Assembly: GCF_025244705.1 (NCBI RefSeq)
Contig: NZ_CP104207.1
Span: 930,001-994,000 of the forward strand
From: Sphingopyxis sp. PET50
Lineage (GTDB): Bacteria; Pseudomonadota; Alphaproteobacteria; Sphingomonadales; Sphingomonadaceae
Reading direction: 5' to 3'
DNA: 64,000 nt
The notes beneath the pieces are model-generated. The model was not told the DNA's origin, ran no database searches, and worked only from the letters and a program-made list of their open reading frames with translations. Positions 55,028 to 63,781 of the stretch are shown here, piece by piece. Positions within the stretch are counted from its first letter, which is position 1, and every line of letters begins with the position of its first letter. The position numbers and the translations under genes were made by a program.

Positions 55028-55845
55028 TGGAAAGCTTTGCCGGAAAATCGGTCATCGTCACCGGCGGCGGCAAGGGCGTCGGGCGCGGCATCGCGGAGGC
55101 CTTCGCGGCGGCGGGCGCCGAAGTGATGCTCGGCGCCCGGACCATCTCCTTTGCCGAGGATGTAAAGGCCGGGATCGAAAAGGCCGACGGCATCGCCGAA
55201 TGCTGCGCCGCCGACATCGCGAAGCACGCCGATTGCCGCGCGCTCGTCGCGGCCGCGGTCGAGGCCTTTGGCGGGGTCGACATCGTCGTCCACGCCGCCG
55301 CCGACATCCCGCACGGCGGGCTCGGCCAGGTCGACGACGAGCGGCTCGAGGCGGGCTTCGCGAGCATCGCCAAGGCGGCCTGGTGGCTGCTCGACGCCGC
55401 GCGCCCTTATCTGGCGCAGGCCCGCGACGGCGGGCGCTTCATCGCGATCGGCTCGGTCAACGGCACCTTCAACGTCGTCCCCAACATGACCGCCTATGGC
55501 ATGGCGAAGGCCGCGCTCGACGCCTTCGTCCGCGCCGCGGCGGGCGACGTCGTCGGCGACCGGATCACCGTCAACGCGATCAACCCCGGCCTTGTCGCGA
55601 GCGACCGGGCGAAGGCGGTGCTCGGCGACGAGGGCCTCGCCGCCTATGGCGCGACGGTCCCGGTCGGACGCGCGGGAACCCCCGCCGATATCGCGCACGC
55701 CGCCCTGTTCCTCGCTTCCGCGCGCTCGGATTACATCACCGGCACGACGATCAAGATGGACGGCGGCTCGACCGTCGCGGCGTCGCCGGGCCGCAATGAC
55801 ATATTGCAGGAACGGCTGAAGCTGCAGCACGGAAAGGCGCCCTGA
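55027..55845 (+). CDS. SDR family oxidoreductase
   Basis: This 272-residue SDR contains TGGGKGVG, a changed HAAADI in place of NNAG, IGSVNG and the catalytic YGMAK. The C-terminal extension (STVAASPGRNDILQERLKLQ) is unusual. Start and stop both overlap the neighbours by one base. Confidence 0.88.
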   Translation: MESFAGKSVIVTGGGKGVGRGIAEAFAAAGAEVMLGARTISFAEDVKAGIEKADGIAECCAADIAKHADCRALVAAAVEAFGGVDIVVHAAADIPHGGLGQVDDERLEAGFASIAKAAWWLLDAARPYLAQARDGGRFIAIGSVNGTFNVVPNMTAYGMAKAALDAFVRAAAGDVVGDRITVNAINPGLVASDRAKAVLGDEGLAAYGATVPVGRAGTPADIAHAALFLASARSDYITGTTIKMDGGSTVAASPGRNDILQERLKLQHGKAP

Positions 55846-56639
55846 TGGACCTTGGGATATCGGGCAAGGTCGCGCTCGTCTTCGGCGGGTCGAAGGGCAT
55901 CGGCCTCGGCTGCGCACACGAGTTCGCGCGTGAGGGGTGCCGGACGGTGATCGCGGCGCGCACCCAAGCGACGATCGACGATGCGGTGACAGAGGTGCAA
56001 GCGGCGGGCGGCGACGCCATCGGCGTCTCCGCCGACTGTACGACGAAGGACGGTATCGCCAAAGCCGTAAAGGCCGCGACCGATGCCTTCGGCCCGCCCG
56101 ACATATTGATCTTCAACGTCGATTCCGGCCCGAAGGGCAGTTTCCTCGAGGTCGACGACGACACCTTCGCCGCTGCGAACAACAATAATGTCATGGCCTT
56201 CCGCTGGGCGGTGCAGGCGGTCGTCCCGCATATGCAAAAACAGGGCTGGGGCCGCATCCTCACCATCGGCACCAATTCGGTGAAGGCGCCACACCGCAAG
56301 CTCGCGCGCGCGGCGCAGAACACCTACCGCGTCGGCGCGCTCGCGCTGTCGAAGACGCTGTCGGCCGAGCTCGGCCCGATGGGTATCACCGTCAACACGC
56401 TCGGCACCGGCGCGATCGCGACGCCGCAGTTCAGGGAAGTGTTCACCAAGATCGCCGAGGCGCAGGGCCAGACCTATGAGGAGCATATCGCGGAGCGCGT
56501 CGGCCAATGGCCGGTCCGCCGCATGGGCACGCCAAAGGACATGGCGGCCGCCGCCGCCTTCCTCTGCTCCGGCCGCGCCGGCTACATCACCGGGCAGGTG
56601 CTCGTCGTCGATGGCGGCAACCTCGAAGTTCTGCAATGA
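55845..56639 (+). CDS. SDR-like protein lacking the YxxxK motif
   Basis: The 264-residue protein has a changed glycine motif FGGSKGIG and FNVDSG in place of NNAG. Where YxxxK is expected it reads VKAPHRKLARAAQNTY, so the usual proton-donor Tyr is absent. This resembles FabG4- or decarboxylase-like SDRs, and catalysis may differ or be lost. It is in a tightly coupled operon, which argues for a function. Confidence 0.82.
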   Translation: MDLGISGKVALVFGGSKGIGLGCAHEFAREGCRTVIAARTQATIDDAVTEVQAAGGDAIGVSADCTTKDGIAKAVKAATDAFGPPDILIFNVDSGPKGSFLEVDDDTFAAANNNNVMAFRWAVQAVVPHMQKQGWGRILTIGTNSVKAPHRKLARAAQNTYRVGALALSKTLSAELGPMGITVNTLGTGAIATPQFREVFTKIAEAQGQTYEEHIAERVGQWPVRRMGTPKDMAAAAAFLCSGRAGYITGQVLVVDGGNLEVLQ

Positions 56640-56660
56640 TAGCAACCAAAGGGAAACGAC

Positions 56661-57455
56661 ATGAAACTGGGAAGTGACATTGCCGCGGTGGTGACGGGCG
56701 GCGCCTCGGGCCTTGGCCGCGCGAGCGCCGAGGCGCTGGCGGGCGAGGGGGTGAAGGTCGCCATCTTCGACGTCAACGAGGAAGGCGGCAAGGCGGTCGC
56801 CGACGCCATCGGCGGTATTTTCTGCAAGGTCGACATCACCAGCGAGGACAGCGTCGTCGCGGGTTACGAAGCCGCGCGCGCCGCGCACGGACAGGAACGC
56901 ATCCTCGTCCATTGCGCGCAGATCTCGAAGGGCGGCAAGACCGTCCGCTACGACAAGGCGAGCGGCGGATACGTCCGCTATGCGACCGACGATTACGCCT
57001 TTTCGGCGCAGGGCATCCTCATCGCCAGCTATCGCCTCGCGTCGCTCGCCGCGCTCGGCATGGCGAATGCCGAGCCGCTCAACGAGGACGGCGAGCGCGG
57101 CGCGATCGTGCTGACGGCTTCCGCGGCGGCGCAGGACGCGCAGATCGGGCAGGTCGGCTACGGCTCGCTGAAGGCCGGGGTGAACGGGCTCGTGCTGCCG
57201 ATGGCACGCGATCTGATGGACCTCGGCATCCGCGTCAATTCGATCATGCCCGGCATCTTCGCGACCCCGCCGATGCTTGCCGTCAAGGACAAGGCGCCGG
57301 CGATCTTCGAAGGGCTGGCCGCATCGGTGCCCTTCCCGAAACGCCTCGGCCATCCGCACGAATTCGGCAGCCTCGTGCTCGAACTCGCGCGCAACGGCTA
57401 TTTCAACGGCCAGAACCTGCGCCTCGACGGCGCGATCCGCATGCCGCCCAAATAG
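56661..57455 (+). CDS. SDR, 3-hydroxyacyl-CoA dehydrogenase (HSD10-like)
   Basis: This 264-residue protein is a close paralogue of the gene at 12190: TGGASGLG, FDVNE, VHCAQISKGGK, YGSLK and the ending DGAIRMPPK match along the whole length. It would oxidise 3-hydroxyacyl-CoA. No thiolase is in this operon, so it may share the one at 10907. Confidence 0.88.
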   Translation: MKLGSDIAAVVTGGASGLGRASAEALAGEGVKVAIFDVNEEGGKAVADAIGGIFCKVDITSEDSVVAGYEAARAAHGQERILVHCAQISKGGKTVRYDKASGGYVRYATDDYAFSAQGILIASYRLASLAALGMANAEPLNEDGERGAIVLTASAAAQDAQIGQVGYGSLKAGVNGLVLPMARDLMDLGIRVNSIMPGIFATPPMLAVKDKAPAIFEGLAASVPFPKRLGHPHEFGSLVLELARNGYFNGQNLRLDGAIRMPPK

Positions 57456-57464
57456 GACTTTGAT

Positions 57465-58517
57465 TTGAACGCTCCCCAGCAATTTCCCTTCGCGCGCCAG
57501 TCGGCGGGCCCCGCGCCGCTCCGCCGCCCGGGGTCGATCCGCCGCACCAGTTCGATCGATTCCGACTGGCCCGAGGGTTTCGGCCAGCCGTGGATGATGA
57601 CGGGCCGCGTGCGCGACCTGCTCACGCCGGTCGCGGGGGAGCCCGTCGTGCTCGACGGCGGAGAGTTCCGCATCCGCACCTCGCCGATCCGCGAGATCAT
57701 GGAAATCGACGTCGCGCCCTATCATGCGCGCGCGCAAGAGATGGTGGGCGTGCGGGCAGGGGGGGCAAGCCGGCAGGCGCTCGCGGCGACGCTCGGCGAC
57801 CTGCGCGGCACGCCGCTGTTCCAGCTGCTCGACGATTTCGCCGGGGCCAGCCTCGTCGCGGGGTGGATCTGGTCGCGCTGGACCCCCGACTGGCACGATC
57901 GCATGCGCGCGAGCCGCACCCAGTCGACCGCGGGCAACAAGGGCCGCATGGTCAATATCTGCACCGGCTTCACCGAGGGCGGCAGCTCGCTGACCGAGGA
58001 CGGCAGCGTCGATCACAGCGACCAGTCCGCGACCGAGGTCGGTCCGCTGGTGAATCCCGACGACCCCGCCGGATGGCACGACATGCCGGAACAGGAAGGC
58101 CGGCCGCTCGCGCGCCGCGCCCGCCGCATCGACCTCTGGCGCGCCGAGGGGGTGCTGAAGGTCGACGCGGGGTTCCAGGACAGCGGCCCCAATCCGGGAG
58201 GCACGCGCACCGCGATCCACGAATATCGCGTCTATGCCGAAATCGACGAGGCGAGCGGCACCCTGCTGTCGCTGCAGGCGCTGCCGCTGATCCTCCCGTT
58301 CCGCGAATGCCCCGGCGCGTCGATGAAGGCGGCGCGCATGGTGGGGCAGAATGTCGCGGAATTCCGCCAGGCGGTGCTCGACACGCTCGCCGGCACGATC
58401 GGCTGCACCCACCTCAACGACGTGCTGCGCGCGCTGGCCGATGTGCCGGCTGCTCGCCGCGATGTTGCCGAAAAGCAACGATTGACGCGGTTTCCTCAGC
58501 GTTCCGCGGCAAAGTGA
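57465..58517 (+). CDS. DUF2889-like protein
   Basis: The protein of about 350 residues probably starts at TTG 57465 (MNAPQQFPFARQSAGPAPLR). RRTSSIDSDWPEGF, TGRVRDLLTP and the C-terminal FRECPGASMKAARMVGQNVA and LNDVLRALADV match the DUF2889 family as I remember it. Function unknown. It is the last gene of the SDR/ligase operon and ends 30 bases before the TonB promoter region; the family is frequent in such catabolic clusters. Confidence 0.75.
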   Translation: MNAPQQFPFARQSAGPAPLRRPGSIRRTSSIDSDWPEGFGQPWMMTGRVRDLLTPVAGEPVVLDGGEFRIRTSPIREIMEIDVAPYHARAQEMVGVRAGGASRQALAATLGDLRGTPLFQLLDDFAGASLVAGWIWSRWTPDWHDRMRASRTQSTAGNKGRMVNICTGFTEGGSSLTEDGSVDHSDQSATEVGPLVNPDDPAGWHDMPEQEGRPLARRARRIDLWRAEGVLKVDAGFQDSGPNPGGTRTAIHEYRVYAEIDEASGTLLSLQALPLILPFRECPGASMKAARMVGQNVAEFRQAVLDTLAGTIGCTHLNDVLRALADVPAARRDVAEKQRLTRFPQRSAAK

Positions 58518-58547
58518 CGCAATCCACTTGTCTGACGTGTTAGACTT

Positions 58548-58559
58548 AGTTATATAACT
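58548..58559. promoter_or_regulatory. Operator site 7, AGTTATATAACT (exact)
   Basis: A perfect palindrome with the flank GACTT, 45 bases upstream of the TonB receptor start. Here the site serves only the rightward gene, which links substrate uptake to the same regulator as the enzymes. Confidence 0.85.
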
Positions 58560-58604
58560 GACCAAGCGAGGACGCCAGGAAGCCTCGCGGGGAGGATGTT
58601 GACC

Positions 58605-61016
58605 ATGATTTTCAAGCAAAAGCGCGATTCGTCCCGGCTGCTCGTCGCGGTTTCGATCGGCGCGTTGGCGCTGTCGTCGGTGCCGGCCTTCGCGCAGGAC
58701 AAGGCACCCGCCGACGAAACCGAATATCAGAATGACGATATCGTCGTCATCGGCGTGACCAAGCAGAACGCCAACATCCAGGACACGCCGATCGCGATCA
58801 CCGCCTTCAGCGGCGAAAATCTGACCGAGCAGGGCATCGACAAGGTCGAGGATATCGCGACCTTCACCCCCGGCTTCAACATCCGCGGCGCTGGCAACAA
58901 CCCGACCGCCTTTTCGCTCGCGATGCGCGGCCAGGTCCAGAACGACAATATCGCGACGCTCGAACCCTCGGTCGGCACCTATCTCGACGAAATGTACATC
59001 GCGCGCGCCTATGGCCTCAACGTCGAACTGGTCGACGTCGAAAGCGTGCAGGTGCTGAAGGGGCCGCAGGGCACGCTTTTCGGCCGCAACACCTCCGCCG
59101 GCGCGGTGCTGATCCAGACCGCCAACCCGCGCTACGACCAGATCTCGGGCCGGGTGAGCGCGACCTATGGCCGCTTCGACGAGCGCACCGGCCAGGCGGT
59201 GCTCAACCTCGGCCTGTCGGACAGCCTCGCGATCCGCGGCGCGCTCTATTATCAGAAGCGCGACGGCTACAAGACCGACATCAACACCGGCGCCAAATAT
59301 GAAGGGCGCGAGACGTGGAACGGCCGCGTCAAGCTCGGCTGGAAACCCACCGACACGCTCGAAATCATCCTGTCGGGCGAATGGTACGACACCTATATCG
59401 ACGGTCCGGTTCGCCAGAACCTGTTCTTCAATGCGCCTGCCGCCTTCGGTCCCGCCAAGCCGGTGGTCGACGGGATCGCCGCGGCCGAACGCGCGGCCTT
59501 CGGCGGCAATCCGAATCTCGCCGCGCTGACGCCGCCGTCGGCCGTGGTCGGCGCCGATCCGCGCGGGCCGTTCAACAAGACGCAGACGCAGACCTATCTC
59601 GCCAAATTCATCCTCGACACCAGCTTTGGCCAGGTCCGCTGGATCAACGGCTATCGCGGTGTCCAGAGCGAGAATATCATCGACCTCGACGGGTCGAGCT
59701 TCGCCGACCACTTCACCGAAGGCACGCAGGATCTGAAACAGTATTCGACCGAACTTCAGGTGACCGGCACCGCCTTCGCCGACCGCTTCAACTTCGCCGG
59801 GGGCCTCACCTATTTCCGCGAAACCGGCTTCGACCAGTCGCGCTCGAACCTGTTCAACGGCAAATTCGCCGCGGGTCCGACGGTGCCGCCCGAATTCGTC
59901 GGGCTGACCAACTGGTCGAACTTCTCGGGCACGCTCGATAACGACAGTTTCGGCATCTACGGCCAGGGCAACTACGAACTGACCGACGCCTTCCGCATCA
60001 CCGCGGGCCTGCGCTATTCGATCGACGACCGGCGCGTGATCACCCAGACCGGCGACGTCGTCGACAACAGCGACGTCTTCGCGCGCTGCACCCCGGCGAC
60101 GGTGGCGCTGCCCTGCCTGCGCTCGCGGCAAAAGACCTTCACCAACCTCTCCTATACGATCGGGCTCGACTATGACCTGACCGAGGACATCCTCGTCTAT
60201 GCGAAGCACAGCAAGGGCTATCGCTCGGGCGCGATGCAGCTGCGCACGGTGACGCTTGAGGATTCTATCCCGTCGGATCCCGAAATCGTCTATGAACAGG
60301 AAGTCGGCATCAAGACCAGCTTCCTCGACAGGCGCGGCACCTTCAACATCGCGGGTTATCACAACAAGGTGAAGGGTGCGCAGCGCAGCCCGGTGCTCGC
60401 CCCCAACGGCATCAGCCAGACGGTGATCGAAAATGCCGACACCGAAACCTGGGGTGTGGAGGCCGATGCGTCGATCGAGGTCGTGGACGGCTTCACCCTC
60501 TTCGCTTCGGGCGCGCTGACCGATCCCAAATATACCCGCTACGAGGGCAAGGCGCTCGACGGCGTGCCGCCGAACCAGACGATCGTGACGGTCGACAAGA
60601 GCGACTATCTGCTCGCCGACATCGTCAAGAAGCAATTCTCGGTTGGCGCGAATTACCGCCAGGATTTCGGCGGCGTCGGCCTCGACGCGAACATCGTGTA
60701 TGCTTGGCAGGGCAAGATGCCGCAGATCGACATTCCGGTGAACATGTTTACCTCGACCGGGCCGGGCGGCCTCGGCCTCACCCCCGCGCAGGCGGAACAG
60801 CTCGCGGCTGTCGCGCAATCGGGTTCGCTCGGCATCCTCAACGCGCGCGTCGCGCTGAGCTTCGGACCGGAAAAGAACTTCGAGCTGGCGCTGTGGGGCA
60901 AGAACCTGACCAACGATCAGGAACAGCAATACACGCTTTTGCTCAGCAACATCTACGTCGGCACCTCGTACAACGAACCGCGCAGCTACGGTGTGACGGG
61001 AACCTTCAAATTCTGA
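58605..61016 (+). CDS. TonB-dependent outer-membrane receptor
   Basis: The 803-residue protein has a signal peptide (LLVAVSIGALALSSVPAFAQ), a plug domain (residues ~50-170; QDTPIAITAFSGENL, LKGPQGTLFGRNTSAG) and a beta-barrel ending in the aromatic residue Phe (NEPRSYGVTGTFKF). It is of the sphingomonad FecA-like catabolic type and probably imports the hydrophobic substrate. ATG 58605 is chosen because GGGGAGG is 10 bases upstream; an ATG at 58596 has no room for a site. Confidence 0.93.
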   Translation: MIFKQKRDSSRLLVAVSIGALALSSVPAFAQDKAPADETEYQNDDIVVIGVTKQNANIQDTPIAITAFSGENLTEQGIDKVEDIATFTPGFNIRGAGNNPTAFSLAMRGQVQNDNIATLEPSVGTYLDEMYIARAYGLNVELVDVESVQVLKGPQGTLFGRNTSAGAVLIQTANPRYDQISGRVSATYGRFDERTGQAVLNLGLSDSLAIRGALYYQKRDGYKTDINTGAKYEGRETWNGRVKLGWKPTDTLEIILSGEWYDTYIDGPVRQNLFFNAPAAFGPAKPVVDGIAAAERAAFGGNPNLAALTPPSAVVGADPRGPFNKTQTQTYLAKFILDTSFGQVRWINGYRGVQSENIIDLDGSSFADHFTEGTQDLKQYSTELQVTGTAFADRFNFAGGLTYFRETGFDQSRSNLFNGKFAAGPTVPPEFVGLTNWSNFSGTLDNDSFGIYGQGNYELTDAFRITAGLRYSIDDRRVITQTGDVVDNSDVFARCTPATVALPCLRSRQKTFTNLSYTIGLDYDLTEDILVYAKHSKGYRSGAMQLRTVTLEDSIPSDPEIVYEQEVGIKTSFLDRRGTFNIAGYHNKVKGAQRSPVLAPNGISQTVIENADTETWGVEADASIEVVDGFTLFASGALTDPKYTRYEGKALDGVPPNQTIVTVDKSDYLLADIVKKQFSVGANYRQDFGGVGLDANIVYAWQGKMPQIDIPVNMFTSTGPGGLGLTPAQAEQLAAVAQSGSLGILNARVALSFGPEKNFELALWGKNLTNDQEQQYTLLLSNIYVGTSYNEPRSYGVTGTFKF

Positions 61017-61046
61017 GGACCACAGGGCGCTCCACTGGAGCATTGG

Positions 61047-61080
61047 GGGAGGGACGGCTTGCCGGACCTCCCTCTTTTTT
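61047..61080 (+). terminator. Rho-independent terminator after the TonB receptor
   Basis: GGGAGG-ga-CGGC-tt-GCCG-ga-CCTCCC forms a 10-bp interrupted stem with a tetra-to-dinucleotide loop, followed by TCTTTTTT. It starts 30 bases after the receptor stop and 30 bases before the carrier gene, so the carrier is reached by read-through or has its own promoter. Confidence 0.85.
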
Positions 61081-61109
61081 GACCTTCGTTCCCCCGCGAA
61101 AGGAAGCAC

Positions 61110-62360
61110 ATGTCTCCGGAAATCTCCAGCCGCCGCGGCCTGACGCTCGGCCTGCTCGTCGTCGTCGCGATCCTCAGCTACGTCGACCGCCAAGTCTTCA
61201 CGCTGTTCCAGGACGACATCAAGGCCGAACTCGGGCTCGACGACGGCCAGCTCGGGCTGCTCACCGGCATCGCCTTTGCCGCCTTCTATGCGATCGCCGC
61301 CTTTCCGATCGCGCGCTACGCCGACCGCGGCGACCGCCGCCTCGTCATCGCGGTGTGCGTCGCGATCTGGAGCGCCGCGACGGCGCTCTCGGCCTTCGCG
61401 CACAGCTTCTGGCAGATGCTGCTCGCGCGCATCGGCCTGGCGGCGGCCGAAGCCGGGGCGGGTCCGGCGGGCATGTCGCTGCTCACCGACATCTTTCCCA
61501 GGGACCGCCGCACGACGATCATCTCGGTGATGCTCGCCGCCAATGCCGTCGGGCTGTCGGGCGGGCTCGCGCTCGCGGGGTGGCTGTCGCAATGGTATGG
61601 CTGGCGCAGCGTCTTCCTGATCGTCGGCCTGCCGGGCATCGCGGTCGGGCTCGCCGTCTATCTGCTCGCCGCCGAACCGCGCCGCCGCGGCGTCGCCGAA
61701 CCGGTCGCGCCGCCGCAGACCAGCCTCGGCGAGGTCCTCCGCACCATGGCCTCCAGCGCCTCGCTGCGCTGGGTCGGGCTGCTGCTCTGCATGGTGCCGC
61801 TCACCGGTTTCGCCTTCATCCTGTGGGGCGCCTCCTTCTTCCAGCGTGTCCACGGCATGGACAAGACCGAAACCGGCTTCTGGCTCGGCGGCGCGATGGC
61901 GGCGGGGCTCGTCATCGGCAATCTCGTCGCGGGCTGGGTCAGCGACCGCTACGGCCAGGCGAAGCCCGGCTTCAACGGCTGGTTCGCGGGACTCGGCCTG
62001 CTGGTCAGTTTCCCCTTCGGGGTCGGCTTCGCGCTCGCGGACAACGCCTATGTCGCGCTCGCCTGCTTCGTCGTCGTGAAGTTCATGATGACATTGCACC
62101 TCGGCCCGATCATCGCGCTCTGCTTCGCGCAGGTGCCGGTGCAGATGCGCGCGATGATGTCGGCGACGATCAACATGTTCATCGGGCTGGCGGGGGTCGG
62201 GCTCGGCGGCACGGTCGCCGGCTATCTCAGCAAGGCCTTCACGCCCGGCTATGGCGAATTGTCGCTGCAGCCGTCGCTGGCGATCCTGTCCTGCTGCCTG
62301 CTCGTCGGCGGCATTGCGGCGATCATGGCGGGTAGGACCGCGAAACCGCTGGAGGAGTAA
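61110..62360 (+). CDS. MFS transporter, spinster-like
   Basis: The 416-residue protein has 12 predicted membrane segments. LSYVDRQVFTLFQDDIKAEL in helix 1 and RYADRGDRRLVIAV between helices 2 and 3 are typical of the spinster-type MFS group common in sphingomonad aromatic and steroid clusters. It would carry the substrate across the inner membrane after the TonB receptor. A REP-like element follows. Confidence 0.9.
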   Translation: MSPEISSRRGLTLGLLVVVAILSYVDRQVFTLFQDDIKAELGLDDGQLGLLTGIAFAAFYAIAAFPIARYADRGDRRLVIAVCVAIWSAATALSAFAHSFWQMLLARIGLAAAEAGAGPAGMSLLTDIFPRDRRTTIISVMLAANAVGLSGGLALAGWLSQWYGWRSVFLIVGLPGIAVGLAVYLLAAEPRRRGVAEPVAPPQTSLGEVLRTMASSASLRWVGLLLCMVPLTGFAFILWGASFFQRVHGMDKTETGFWLGGAMAAGLVIGNLVAGWVSDRYGQAKPGFNGWFAGLGLLVSFPFGVGFALADNAYVALACFVVVKFMMTLHLGPIIALCFAQVPVQMRAMMSATINMFIGLAGVGLGGTVAGYLSKAFTPGYGELSLQPSLAILSCCLLVGGIAAIMAGRTAKPLEE

Positions 62361-62365
62361 CGCAA

Positions 62366-62526
62366 AACCCCTCCCGCAAGCGGGAGGGGCAGCGAAACTT
62401 GCGAACTTGTTCGCTAGTTGCAGCGGGGTGGGCTGGTCCGCAAGGTTGGCAAATGCCCACCCCGCTCGACCAAAGGCCCGGCTACGCCGGACCAGGTCTC
62501 ACAACCCCTCCCGTTTACGGGAGGGG
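62366..62526. repeat. REP-like composite inverted repeat
   Basis: CCCCTCCCGCAAGCGGGAGG at the left and CCCCTCCCGTTTACGGGAGG at the right are the outer hairpins; CGAACTTGTTCGCTAGTTGC near 62400 corresponds to the CTAG core seen in the other copies. It lies between convergent genes. Confidence 0.85.
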
Positions 62527-62527
62527 G

Positions 62528-63643
62528 TCAGGCCGCCACCCGCTCGCTCGTCGCCACCTCGGGCGTCACCCCGAACAGCCGCGCGGCGTTCAGCCCCAGG
62601 ATATTCCGCCGTACCTCGTCGCTAACCTCCATCCCCTCGAACAGCTCGTCGACGATCCGCCGACTGATCGGGAAGGTGCCCTCGGCGTGCGGATAGTCCG
62701 ACCCCCACATCACATTCTTCGCCCCCGGCAGCCCCGCCGCCGCCGAGGCGATGCACGCGCGGTCGTGCTGGAAGCTGGCCCATATCTGGTCGTCGACGAT
62801 CTGGCTCGGCGAACGCGTCAGTTTCGGGAAGACGAAGTTCGCATGCGCGACCGACACCTCGTCCATCCGCTCGGCGAGCGCGACGAGCCAGCTCGCGCCG
62901 CTCTCGATGAAGGCGACCTTCGCGCCCGGATTGCGGTCGAGTACCCCGCCGACGGTCAGATACATGACGCTGTGCTGCGCGTCGTTCATCTGGTTGGTGT
63001 AGTTGATGATCCCCGCACCCGGTCCGCGCTCGACGATGACGCTTTCGAGGCCGGTGCCGGTGTGCATCACGAACACGATGCCCAGCGCCGCCGCCCTGGC
63101 GAAGATCGGATCCCAGGCTTCGTTGTTGTACTTGGGCAGTCCCGGCGGGGTCGTGGCCGGCAGCATCGCCGCGGTAAAGCCCTTCGCCGCCAGATACTCG
63201 AGTTCGGCGAGCGTGTTCGAGAAATCGAGCACCGGCAGCATCCCGCAGCGCACGAAGCGGTTCGGATGCCCGCCCAGGAAGCTGTCGTTCCAGTCGTTGT
63301 AGAGCCGCGCCGACGCCGCTTCGGCCTCGGGATCGTCGAGGCAATAGAGCCACAGGCCGAGCGAGGGGAAACAGATTTCGGCGTCGATTCCTTCCAGCTC
63401 CATATCCTCGAGCCTGCCGGGGATTTCGCGGATGCCGCGGCGCTGCGCGTCGCCCAGTTCCTTCTCGCGATGCTGCCCGACGCGCAGGCGATAGATGATC
63501 TTGTCCTTGGTGCCGGTGATCAGATATTCGCCCTCCTTGCGGGCGTGGATCGCATGGTCCTTGAGCGATGCGGGCAGGCCGTCGAGAAAGATGTCGGCCG
63601 GTTCCATGATGTGGCTGTCGGCGCTGAACACAAAGGGCTTCAT
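62528..63643 (-). CDS. Amidohydrolase 2-family (ACMSD-like) metal hydrolase/decarboxylase
   Basis: The 371-residue protein has the metal motif FSADSHIMEP (DxH near residue 9), VFVMHTGTG (His), and the C-terminal MWGSDYPHAEG with the Asp ligand. Family members are zinc- or manganese-dependent decarboxylases and hydrolases of cyclic substrates. Operator site 8 is 52 bases upstream of its ATG. Confidence 0.88.
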   Translation of the reverse strand: MKPFVFSADSHIMEPADIFLDGLPASLKDHAIHARKEGEYLITGTKDKIIYRLRVGQHREKELGDAQRRGIREIPGRLEDMELEGIDAEICFPSLGLWLYCLDDPEAEAASARLYNDWNDSFLGGHPNRFVRCGMLPVLDFSNTLAELEYLAAKGFTAAMLPATTPPGLPKYNNEAWDPIFARAAALGIVFVMHTGTGLESVIVERGPGAGIINYTNQMNDAQHSVMYLTVGGVLDRNPGAKVAFIESGASWLVALAERMDEVSVAHANFVFPKLTRSPSQIVDDQIWASFQHDRACIASAAAGLPGAKNVMWGSDYPHAEGTFPISRRIVDELFEGMEVSDEVRRNILGLNAARLFGVTPEVATSERVAA

Positions 63644-63694
63644 GGCAGTCTCCTCTCGACTCGCTGTCGGTCTTTGCGCGATTAAAAGATACCT

Positions 63695-63706
63695 AGTTAT
63701 ATAAGT
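63695..63706. promoter_or_regulatory. Operator site 8, AGTTATATAAGT
   Basis: Eleven of twelve positions match the shared palindrome, with the flank ACCT as at sites 1 and 2. It lies between the amidohydrolase (start 63643) and the GntR gene fragment at the window edge. Confidence 0.75.
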
Positions 63707-63781
63707 CAAGAGCTGTATGGGATGGACAATGTACATCTTGGCGCATAAATAGATATCTAATTGAACGCAAATGCCCAATTT

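Noticed and set aside
55731..62099. A 6.4-kb open frame on the minus strand
   Set aside because: It runs opposite several well-supported genes (SDRs, DUF2889-like, TonB receptor, MFS), is rich in Arg, Asp and His and matches no family. It is the usual antisense artefact of high-GC codon use.
16366..63706. Assigning the AGTTATATAACT sites to KstR or KstR2 of steroid degradation
   Set aside because: The remembered KstR and KstR2 consensus sequences differ, and no such TetR gene is linked to the sites. The one TetR gene has its own different palindrome.
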